From Lachnospiraceae bacterium (GTDB lineage Bacteria > Bacillota > Clostridia > Lachnospirales > Lachnospiraceae), in assembly GCA_024694785.1 (NCBI GenBank), contig JAILJL010000153.1:1-11675 (forward strand): a stretch of 11,675 nt of DNA, given 5' to 3'. The position numbers and the translations under genes are program-made. The notes beneath the pieces are model-generated. The model saw nothing but the letters and a program-made list of their open reading frames with translations, searched no databases and was not told the DNA's origin. Positions 5,696 to 11,675 of the stretch are shown here, in pieces; the stretch's first letter is position 1, and each line of letters opens with the position of its first letter.

Positions 5696-8524
5696 TTATT
5701 CCAGGTATTTTTTCAAAAACTGACCGGTGTATGACTTCTTAACCTTAACAATCTCTTCCGGCGTGCCCTGCGCAATTATGGTGCCACCCCCATCACCGCC
5801 TTCCGGACCCATATCGATTATGTAATCCGCAGTCTTAATAACATCAAGATTATGCTCAATTACAACAACCGTATTGCCGCCATCCGCCAGCTTGTGAAGA
5901 ATCTCCGTAAGCTTATGAACATCGGCAAAATGAAGACCCGTAGTAGGCTCGTCAAGAATATAGATGGTCTTACCGGTACTTCTTCTGCTAAGCTCAGTTG
6001 CAAGCTTGATACGCTGGGCTTCACCACCGGATAATTCGGTAGAAGGCTGACCAAGCTTAATATATCCAAGACCCACGTCATATAAAGTCTGAATCTTGTT
6101 CTTAACACTCGGCACATGCTCGAAGAAGGATAATGCCTCTTCAACCGTCATATCGAGAACTTCGTATATATTCTTGCCCTTATACTTAACATCCAGAGTC
6201 TCGCGATTATATCTCATACCATGGCATACTTCACACGGAATGTAGACATCTGCAAGGAAATGCATCTCAATCTTGATGATACCGTCACCGGAACAGGCTT
6301 CGCATCTGCCACCCTTGACATTGAAACTGAAGCGGCCCTTCTTATAACCCTTTGCCTTGGCATCCTGTGTAGCCGCAAAAAGGTCTCTTATCTGATCGAA
6401 CACGCCCGTGTATGTCGCAGGATTCGATCTCGGAGTTCGTCCTATCGGCGACTGATCTATATCAATAATCTTATCTAACTGCTCCGCACCTTCTATACCA
6501 TCATGACGACCCGGAACTATGCGCGCTCTGTTAAGCTTCTTGGCAAGCGCCTTATAAAGGATCTCATTGGTAAGAGAACTTTTACCGGAACCGGAAACGC
6601 CGGTTACCGCCGTAACGACGCCAAGCGGAAATTCAACATCTATCCCCTTAAGATTATTCTCGCGGGCATTCAATACCTTAATGAATCCCGTAGGCTTACG
6701 CCTCTTATCCGGTACAGGTATCTTAATACGACCGGAAAGATATGCGCCCGTTAGGGAATCCTTGCATGCCATTATCTCTTTCGCTGTTCCTGCGGCAATT
6801 ACCTTACCGCCATGTTCTCCCGCTCCCGGACCTATATCGACAATATAATCGGCTGCAAACATGGTATCCTCATCATGCTCAACCACGATAAGCGTATTAC
6901 CGAGATCTCTTAAGCTCTTCAAAGTATGAAGGAGCTTCTCGTTATCTCTTTGATGAAGTCCGATACTCGGTTCATCAAGTATATATGCAACTCCCACAAG
7001 ACCTGAACCAACCTGTGTCGCAAGACGGATTCTCTGCGCCTCACCGCCGGAAAGGGATGCTGTCGCACGGGATAAAGACAGATAATCAAGACCTACATCC
7101 ATAAGGAATCCTACTCTTCCTCTGATTTCCTTAAGTATCTCGGCGCCTATAAGCTCCTGCTGGTGAGTAAGATTAAGATTATTAAGATACTTGCTAAGAT
7201 CCTTAACGGACATAAGCGTAGTCTCATATATATTCTTATCTCCGACCGTTACTGCTAAGGATTCTCTCTTCAATCGCTGCCCATTACAGCATGTGCAAGG
7301 AGTGAAACGCATAAACTCCTCGTATTCCTTCTTCATCGATTCCGACGCAGTCTCTCTGTATCGTCTCTCCTCGTTCTTTATAAGGCCTTCGAACCTGGTC
7401 GGATATACACCCTCACCTCGATATCCCTTATAATGTACAGGCACCTCACGGTCAAAACCGTATATGATCATTTCGATTATATTCTCAGGCAGATCCTTAA
7501 AAGGCACGTCAAGCGAGAACTTATACTCCTTAGCCAACGCCACAAGCAAAGCATGAGTAAAAGACTTCTCATCACCGGAAGACATCCATCCCATAGCCTG
7601 AATAGCGCCCTCGTTAATAGATAAGCTTCTATCCGGAATCATAAGATCGGGATCAAAGTCCATCTTATAACCAAGTCCCACACATTCGGGACAGGCACCG
7701 AAAGGATTATTGAAGGAGAAACTTCTCGGTTCAACCTCCGGTATACTTATTCCGCAATCAGGGCATGAAAAAGATTCGGAAAAAAGCATCTGTTTATCTC
7801 CGATAACATCAACCGCCAGTAATCCCTCCGATAATGCAAGGACATTCTCGATAGAATCCGTAAGTCGCTTCTCTATACCCTGCTTAACTATCAATCTGTC
7901 CACAACAATCTCTATACTATGCTTGATATTCTTATCAAGCTGTATATCCTCGGTAAGTTCATATAGGTTACCATCTACAATCACACGGACATAACCGCTC
8001 TTCCTTACTCTCTCAAAAAGCTTCTGGTGCTCACCCTTACGACCGCGGACAACAGGTGCAAGAAGCTGTATCTTCGTACCCTCCGGGAGTGCCATTATCG
8101 CATCAACCATCTGATCCACCGTCTGCTTATTGATCACTCTTCCGCATTCCGGGCAGTGAACAATTCCGATACGTGCATATAATAATCTGAAATAGTCATA
8201 TATCTCGGTAACTGTTCCAACCGTCGAACGGGGGTTATGATTGGTCGACTTCTGATCTATGGAAATTGCAGGCGACAAACCTTCTATCTTCTCAACCTTA
8301 GGCTTCTCCATCTGGCCAAGGAATTGCCGCGCATAAGAAGACAGGGACTCCATATAACGTCTCTGCCCTTCCGCATATATCGTATCGAATGCAAGCGATG
8401 ACTTGCCCGAACCGCTAAGGCCCGTAAATACCACGAGCTCGTCACGCGGTATATCAATGTCCACATTCTTAAGATTATGCTCTCTTGCTCCCCTTATCTT
8501 AATAAGCTTATGTTCCGACTTCAT
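5696..8524 (-). CDS. uvrA: UvrA, excinuclease ABC subunit A
   Basis: The damage-recognition ATPase of nucleotide excision repair: it dimerises, scans DNA with UvrB and hands the lesion over to UvrB. At 942 residues it has the family length (E. coli UvrA is 940). Two ABC ATPase modules are visible: Walker A GLSGSGKS (35-42) with signature [12 protein letters not shown] (from 491), and Walker A GVSGSGKS (642-649) with signature [12 protein letters not shown] (from 831). Each is followed by ILDEP, the Walker B end. Zinc-binding cysteine pairs occur as CPDC...CPEC in the first half and CEAC...CEVC in the insertion of the second half. ATG 8524 is preceded by GAGG at 5 nt, and the start lies 14 nt after the uvrB stop, so it is translated from the uvrB transcript. 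I see no LexA box of its own. No truncation or frameshift is visible. Confidence 0.98.
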   Translation of the reverse strand: MKSEHKLIKIRGAREHNLKNVDIDIPRDELVVFTGLSGSGKSSLAFDTIYAEGQRRYMESLSSYARQFLGQMEKPKVEKIEGLSPAISIDQKSTNHNPRSTVGTVTEIYDYFRLLYARIGIVHCPECGRVINKQTVDQMVDAIMALPEGTKIQLLAPVVRGRKGEHQKLFERVRKSGYVRVIVDGNLYELTEDIQLDKNIKHSIEIVVDRLIVKQGIEKRLTDSIENVLALSEGLLAVDVIGDKQMLFSESFSCPDCGISIPEVEPRSFSFNNPFGACPECVGLGYKMDFDPDLMIPDRSLSINEGAIQAMGWMSSGDEKSFTHALLVALAKEYKFSLDVPFKDLPENIIEMIIYGFDREVPVHYKGYRGEGVYPTRFEGLIKNEERRYRETASESMKKEYEEFMRFTPCTCCNGQRLKRESLAVTVGDKNIYETTLMSVKDLSKYLNNLNLTHQQELIGAEILKEIRGRVGFLMDVGLDYLSLSRATASLSGGEAQRIRLATQVGSGLVGVAYILDEPSIGLHQRDNEKLLHTLKSLRDLGNTLIVVEHDEDTMFAADYIVDIGPGAGEHGGKVIAAGTAKEIMACKDSLTGAYLSGRIKIPVPDKRRKPTGFIKVLNARENNLKGIDVEFPLGVVTAVTGVSGSGKSSLTNEILYKALAKKLNRARIVPGRHDGIEGAEQLDKIIDIDQSPIGRTPRSNPATYTGVFDQIRDLFAATQDAKAKGYKKGRFSFNVKGGRCEACSGDGIIKIEMHFLADVYIPCEVCHGMRYNRETLDVKYKGKNIYEVLDMTVEEALSFFEHVPSVKNKIQTLYDVGLGYIKLGQPSTELSGGEAQRIKLATELSRRSTGKTIYILDEPTTGLHFADVHKLTEILHKLADGGNTVVVIEHNLDVIKTADYIIDMGPEGGDGGGTIIAQGTPEEIVKVKKSYTGQFLKKYLE

Positions 8525-8538
8525 ATATACCTCAATAA

Positions 8539-10527
8539 TTAATCATTCTTAATATCTTCTATCATCTTGCGAAGTGAAAGCATCTTATCGCGAAGCTCCG
8601 CTGCCACCTCGAAATTAAGATCCGCAGCCGCTCTGTTCATCTTAACCTTAACTTCCTCAATACACTTCTCAAGTTCTTCAATCGACATCTCTTCAGGCGA
8701 ACGCACGAATCTCGCTTCTTCTTCCGCAACCTTCTTGCTTATGCTTATAAGGTCGCGCACCGCCTTCTTAATTGTCGTCGGCGTAATTCCATGTTCTTCA
8801 TTGTAAGCCTTCTGGATGGTACGACGTCTCTCAGTCTCCAAGATCGCATTCTTCATGGAATCCGTCATATTATCAGCATACATTATAACATGGCCTTCAG
8901 AGTTACGAGCCGCTCGGCCAATAGTCTGTATAAGCGAGGTCTCCGAACGAAGGAATCCTTCCTTGTCTGCATCAAGTATCGCCACAAGCGAAATCTCCGG
9001 GATATCAAGGCCTTCACGAAGCAAATTGATACCCACAAGCACATCAAATACACCGAGACGCAAATCTCTTATTATCTCGGCCCGTTCAAGTGTGTCTATA
9101 TCAGAGTGCAGATACTTAACCTTAACACCCGCTTCACGCAAATATGATGTCAGATCCTCGGCCATTTTCTTGGTAAGCGTCGTGACCAATACTTTATTGC
9201 CGCCAGAAGTCTCTTTCCTTATCTCAGACAAAAGATCGTCAATCTGACCCGCTATAGGTCTGACTGATATCTCCGGATCCAGAAGTCCCGTAGGACGAAG
9301 TATCTGCTCTGCCCGTAGTAACTCATGCTCCGCCTCATACTTAGACGGAGTAGCGGATACAAATAGCATCTGATTAATCTTACCTTCAAACTCCTCAAAG
9401 CATAATGGCCTGTTATCCATAGCGGACGGCAGTCTAAAACCATAATCTACAAGCGTAGTCTTACGTGCCAGATTGCCCCTGTACATACCGCCAATCTGAG
9501 GCAGCGATATGTGACTCTCGTCAACTATTATAAGAAAATCATCCGGGAAATAATCCATCAGCGTATAAGGCGGTTCTCCCGGCTTAAGTCCCGATAACTG
9601 TCTCGTATAATTCTCTATACCCGAGCAGATGCCGGTCTCTCTTATCATCTCAACATCGAAGTTCGTACGCTCCGCTATTCGCTGTGCCTCAAGAAGCTTA
9701 CCCTCGTGCTTAAAATACTTGACGCGCTCGTCAAGTTCCTCAAGTATCTCCTCCGTAGCCTTATTAATCTTATCCGGCGGTACTACATAATGAGATGCAG
9801 GAAAGATACCGACATGATTAAGATCCGCCTTAATCTCTCCGGTCAGCACATCTATTTCCGTAATTCTGTCAATCTCGTCGCCGAAAAACTCTACACGGAT
9901 GGCGCTGTCGCTGTAATCTGCCGGGAATATATCCAGTACATCTCCGCGAACCCGGAATGTACCTCGCTTAAAATCCATCTCATTCCTGTCATACTGAATA
10001 TCTATAAGCTCATGTATAACTTCGTCTCTGTCCTTGGTCATACCCGGACGCAAAGACACCATCATATTAAGATAATCCTTAGGGCTTCCCAATCCGTATA
10101 TACAGGATACAGACGCAACAACAATTACATCCCGCCTCTCTGACAGGGACGATGTTGCGGAAAGTCTTAATTTATCAATCTCTTCGTTAATCGAAGAATC
10201 CTTCTCTATATACGTATCCGTCGAAGGCACATAAGCCTCCGGCTGATAATAATCGTAGTAGGATACGAAGTATTCGACTGCATTCTCGGGGAAAAACTCC
10301 TTCATTTCAGAATACAGCTGGCCTGCTAACGTCTTATTATGACTGATAATAAGCGTCGGCTTATTTAACTTCTCTATAACATTGGCCATGGTAAAAGTCT
10401 TACCCGAGCCGGTAACTCCGAGCAATGTCTCAAACTGATTGCCTTCCTTGAAACCACGGACCAACTTATCTATAGCCTGAGGCTGATCACCCGTCGGCTT
10501 ATACTCCGAATGCAGCTTAAAATCCAT
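8539..10527 (-). CDS. uvrB: UvrB, excinuclease ABC subunit B
   Basis: The helicase-like core of nucleotide excision repair: it receives the lesion from UvrA, verifies it and recruits the nuclease UvrC. With start ATG 10527 ([19 protein letters not shown]) it is 662 residues, against 661 in B. subtilis. Motifs in order: Walker A GVTGSGKT (37-44), the DNA-clamping beta-hairpin [20 protein letters not shown] (91-110), Walker B LIIVDESH, helicase motif [11 protein letters not shown], and a C-terminal UVR helix pair with [17 protein letters not shown] for UvrC/UvrA contact. I chose this ATG because AAGGAG (10539-10534) sits 6 nt upstream; the in-frame TTG at 10545 lies upstream of that site. It is the first gene of the uvrBA operon and sits behind an SOS box and a near-consensus promoter. 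UvrC is not in the window. Confidence 0.98.
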   Translation of the reverse strand: MDFKLHSEYKPTGDQPQAIDKLVRGFKEGNQFETLLGVTGSGKTFTMANVIEKLNKPTLIISHNKTLAGQLYSEMKEFFPENAVEYFVSYYDYYQPEAYVPSTDTYIEKDSSINEEIDKLRLSATSSLSERRDVIVVASVSCIYGLGSPKDYLNMMVSLRPGMTKDRDEVIHELIDIQYDRNEMDFKRGTFRVRGDVLDIFPADYSDSAIRVEFFGDEIDRITEIDVLTGEIKADLNHVGIFPASHYVVPPDKINKATEEILEELDERVKYFKHEGKLLEAQRIAERTNFDVEMIRETGICSGIENYTRQLSGLKPGEPPYTLMDYFPDDFLIIVDESHISLPQIGGMYRGNLARKTTLVDYGFRLPSAMDNRPLCFEEFEGKINQMLFVSATPSKYEAEHELLRAEQILRPTGLLDPEISVRPIAGQIDDLLSEIRKETSGGNKVLVTTLTKKMAEDLTSYLREAGVKVKYLHSDIDTLERAEIIRDLRLGVFDVLVGINLLREGLDIPEISLVAILDADKEGFLRSETSLIQTIGRAARNSEGHVIMYADNMTDSMKNAILETERRRTIQKAYNEEHGITPTTIKKAVRDLISISKKVAEEEARFVRSPEEMSIEELEKCIEEVKVKMNRAAADLNFEVAAELRDKMLSLRKMIEDIKND

Positions 10528-10563
10528 CTCCTGCTCCTTATACAATCAACACACCACTTATGT

Positions 10564-10592
10564 AGTATAACATCTTTAAAAAACTCTGTCCA
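10564..10592 (-). promoter_or_regulatory. Sigma-A promoter of uvrBA
   Basis: TGGACA (10592-10587), a 17-nt spacer and TATACT (10569-10564) on the minus strand: 5 of 6 consensus matches in both hexamers. The start is near 10557, giving a leader of about 30 nt before the uvrB ATG. Confidence 0.85.
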
Positions 10593-10600
10593 CACTTCTC

Positions 10601-10614
10601 GGAACATTTGTTCC
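10601..10614. promoter_or_regulatory. LexA (SOS, Cheo-type) operator of uvrBA
   Basis: GGAACATTTGTTCC contains the Gram-positive LexA/DinR core GAAC-N4-GTTC with perfectly symmetric outer bases. It lies 8 bp upstream of the uvrB -35, where bound LexA would hinder RNA polymerase. uvrB is a classic SOS gene in Firmicutes, so this predicts induction by DNA damage after RecA-driven LexA cleavage. Confidence 0.9.
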
Positions 10615-10634
10615 CACAATCTTCATATACCTAC

Positions 10635-10670
10635 AAAAAAAGCGGACCGGAATCACAAATTCCAATCCGC
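10635..10670 (-). terminator. Strong intrinsic terminator after thiT
   Basis: A 12-bp stem (10642-10653 with 10659-10670, two G-U pairs when read as minus-strand RNA) closes a 5-nt loop and is followed by seven Ts on the minus strand. It starts 28 nt past the thiT stop codon and insulates thiT from the uvrBA promoter just downstream. Confidence 0.93.
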
Positions 10671-10698
10671 CCTATAAATCATATCAACTCTTCTATAA

Positions 10699-11370
10699 TC
10701 AGTCTTTGATTGCCATATTTCTTACAGCGTTTAATCCCGCACGTACAGCCGGAATCAAAAGCAATACCACGGTAATTATACCTTCCAAATAGATATAAGA
10801 GCCGTTATATGAGATTGAATACCATACGCTGCCCATGAAGCTGCTTGCAGATGCGAAATCTCCGAAGAAGATTACACCTGACAGGAAGCTGAATAAGAAT
10901 CTGCCGGTTATTGCCACAATGTAAGCAATAATAAGTGAGTATTTGCCCTGTTTCTTATAGAAGAATCCCGAAAGGCCAAGTGCACCGAAGGCAAAAATGT
11001 AATCAAGAAGTAACTGCGGGATGCTTAAGATATACGGATCAATCATAAGCTGTAAAGCACCGTACGCAATAGCTGTTGTAAATCCAACGCCAGGGCCAAA
11101 CCAGTAGCCGATTAAAACTACGAATAACATACTGCATGGAGTAACGGAACCTCCCTGCGGTAGATGGAAAATAGAAATTAATGACAATACTGTTGCAAGC
11201 GCTATTCCCATTGCGGAGTATGCAAGCTGTAATGCACTGAACTTCTTCTTTTTACCGAAGATTGCGTTACCAACAAGAATCAAAGCAATTACCAGCAAAA
11301 TAAGAGCTGTATAGCCCGCAGTTGTAAGAAACTTATCTCCCTCTGCAGAAGTCCCGATAAAAAATGACAT
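10699..11370 (-). CDS. thiT: ThiT-like thiamine-binding S component of an ECF transporter
   Basis: A 223-residue membrane protein, probably the substrate-binding subunit that captures thiamine and docks on a shared EcfA-EcfA'-EcfT module encoded elsewhere. The ThiT/YuaJ hallmark LPQGGSVTPCSML is at residues 70-82, with GYWFGPGVG (88-96), LLDYIFAFGALGLSG (121-135) and the thiamine-pocket-like SVWYSISYNGSY (181-192). Six hydrophobic segments fit the S-component core, preceded by one more (about 17-37) and a KKKK stretch (40-43), which explains why it exceeds the roughly 180 residues of Lactococcus ThiT. AGGAGG lies 8 nt before ATG 11370. The TPP riboswitch directly upstream independently supports thiamine as substrate. 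It is a single-gene unit with its own promoter and terminator. Confidence 0.92.
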   Translation of the reverse strand: MSFFIGTSAEGDKFLTTAGYTALILLVIALILVGNAIFGKKKKFSALQLAYSAMGIALATVLSLISIFHLPQGGSVTPCSMLFVVLIGYWFGPGVGFTTAIAYGALQLMIDPYILSIPQLLLDYIFAFGALGLSGFFYKKQGKYSLIIAYIVAITGRFLFSFLSGVIFFGDFASASSFMGSVWYSISYNGSYIYLEGIITVVLLLIPAVRAGLNAVRNMAIKD

Positions 11371-11375
11371 AAAAA

Positions 11376-11401
11376 AATCCTCCTATCTTCGCCGGGGGAT
11401 T
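11376..11401 (-). promoter_or_regulatory. Expression platform of the thiT riboswitch (SD-sequestering/terminator hairpin)
   Basis: After the aptamer the minus-strand RNA carries AATCCCCC (11401-11394) and GGAGGATT (11383-11376), which pair over 8 positions with one C-A mismatch and enclose the ribosome binding site AGGAGG. Seven Ts then lead straight into the ATG. The hairpin could block ribosome binding, act as an intrinsic terminator, or both. Which one operates cannot be decided from sequence alone. Confidence 0.65.
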
Positions 11402-11412
11402 ATATTCTATCG

Positions 11413-11512
11413 TGCTTTCCTACGCCGGTATTATCCGGTTCAGGTAATAAGGGTTGGTCCGGTGCCGACTCCCGACATCATAACCATCTCAGCGATAAGC
11501 GCCCCTAGCTTG
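11413..11512 (-). ncRNA. TPP (THI-box) riboswitch aptamer
   Basis: The minus strand shows the conserved THI elements in order: AGCTAGGGGCGC, GCTGAGA (CTGAGA at 11492-11487), ACCCTT, ACCTGA, and GGATAATACCGGCGTAGG ending near 11419. P1 is short (GCT with AGC). Between CTGAGA and ACCCTT is an extra arm of about 32 nt (TGGT...ACCA), a known variable position (P3a) in this class. When thiamine pyrophosphate binds, thiT expression should fall. The leader before it (about 11516-11540) has a small GGTGT/ACACC hairpin of unknown role. Confidence 0.95.
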
Positions 11513-11545
11513 TTATTAACTTGCGGTGTCTTACACACCTTAGTC

Positions 11546-11574
11546 ATTATATATTTAATATACCATAAAATCAA
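11546..11574 (-). promoter_or_regulatory. Sigma-A promoter of thiT
   Basis: TTGATT (11574-11569), a 17-nt spacer and a perfect TATAAT (11551-11546) on the minus strand. The start is near 11540, just before the TPP aptamer. The -35 overlaps the stop codon of the gene upstream. Confidence 0.8.
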
Positions 11575-11675
11575 GAGCTTTTCACATAATCCAGAAGGCT
11601 CTTTTTGAACACGTCGATAAGCGGTGTCACGCCCTCGCCGTGACGAACACATAGCTTAAGATTCCTCTTTCTTGT
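11571..11675 (-). CDS. C-terminal end of an unrecognised gene (runs off right edge)
   Basis: Thirty-four codons and a TGA are open from the right edge on the minus strand; the end reads GVTPLIDVFKKSLLDYVKSS. The other two minus-strand frames stop early within the first 60 bases. Codon choice (CTT, AAG, GAG, GGC) resembles the neighbouring genes, and the stop falls exactly at the thiT promoter, as expected for a real gene end. The tail looks like an amphipathic helix, but I do not recognise a family and propose no function. No terminator separates it from thiT, so read-through into the TPP riboswitch is likely. Confidence 0.5.
   Translation of the reverse strand, partial: TRKRNLKLCVRHGEGVTPLIDVFKKSLLDYVKSS

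Noticed and set aside
10528..10545. TTG start for UvrB, adding six residues
   Set aside because: The AAGGAG site lies inside this extension, 6 nt before ATG 10527, and UvrB proteins normally begin close to that Met.
11440..11652. Minus-strand frame of 70 codons over the thiT leader
   Set aside because: It crosses the thiT promoter and most of the TPP aptamer, whose conserved bases explain the sequence; another frame at 11571-11675 explains the right edge better.
1..11675. A hidden novel system (defence island, mobile element, CRISPR, biosynthetic cluster)
   Set aside because: All sizeable genes are recognised housekeeping or flagellar families in a uniform strand direction; I saw no transposase, integrase, spaced repeat array, tRNA/attachment site or shift in codon style.

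Overview
This window is an ordinary chromosomal stretch of a flagellated, low-to-mid G+C Firmicute, most likely a clostridial Lachnospiraceae-type organism (Butyrivibrio/Roseburia-like). The evidence is the Mbl-FlhO-FlhP gene order known from Bacillus and relatives, a Cheo/LexA-type SOS box, a Gram-positive SigD-type flagellar promoter, a thiamine ECF S-component under a TPP riboswitch, and strong AAGGAG-type ribosome binding sites. The family-level assignment is inference. Every convincing gene lies on the minus strand, so transcription runs from high to low coordinates.

Right end to left: (a) the last 34 codons of an unrecognised gene (11571-11675); (b) a promoter, TPP riboswitch and thiT, closed by a strong terminator (10635-10670); (c) an SOS-controlled uvrB-uvrA operon with a GAAC-N4-GTTC operator beside a TGGACA-N17-TATACT promoter; (d) a 582-bp gene-free stretch (5114-5695) with a probable uvrA terminator, GCGAG-rich palindromes, two adjacent hairpins that look like the end of a plus-strand transcript, and the mbl promoter; (e) mbl, flgF/flhO, flgG/flhP and a single-domain rod-binding protein, closed by a strong terminator at 1948-1973; (f) the N-terminal 574 residues of recD2, which runs off the left edge.

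The genes make three functional groups. UvrB and UvrA (with UvrC elsewhere) start nucleotide excision repair, and RecD2 is a DNA-repair helicase. Mbl is an actin-like organiser of cell-wall elongation, while FlgF, FlgG and the rod-binding protein build the flagellar rod that crosses that wall. ThiT binds thiamine for import, and TPP shuts its gene off.

I looked for an undescribed system and found none: no mobile element, CRISPR, toxin-antitoxin pair, defence island or unknown gene cluster is visible. The points worth a second look are regulatory: a SigD/sigma-28 promoter overlapping the U-tract of a terminator-like hairpin between flgF and flgG, a possible plus-strand small RNA between uvrA and mbl, an 11-bp-period direct repeat upstream of mbl, and the compact thiT riboswitch platform.
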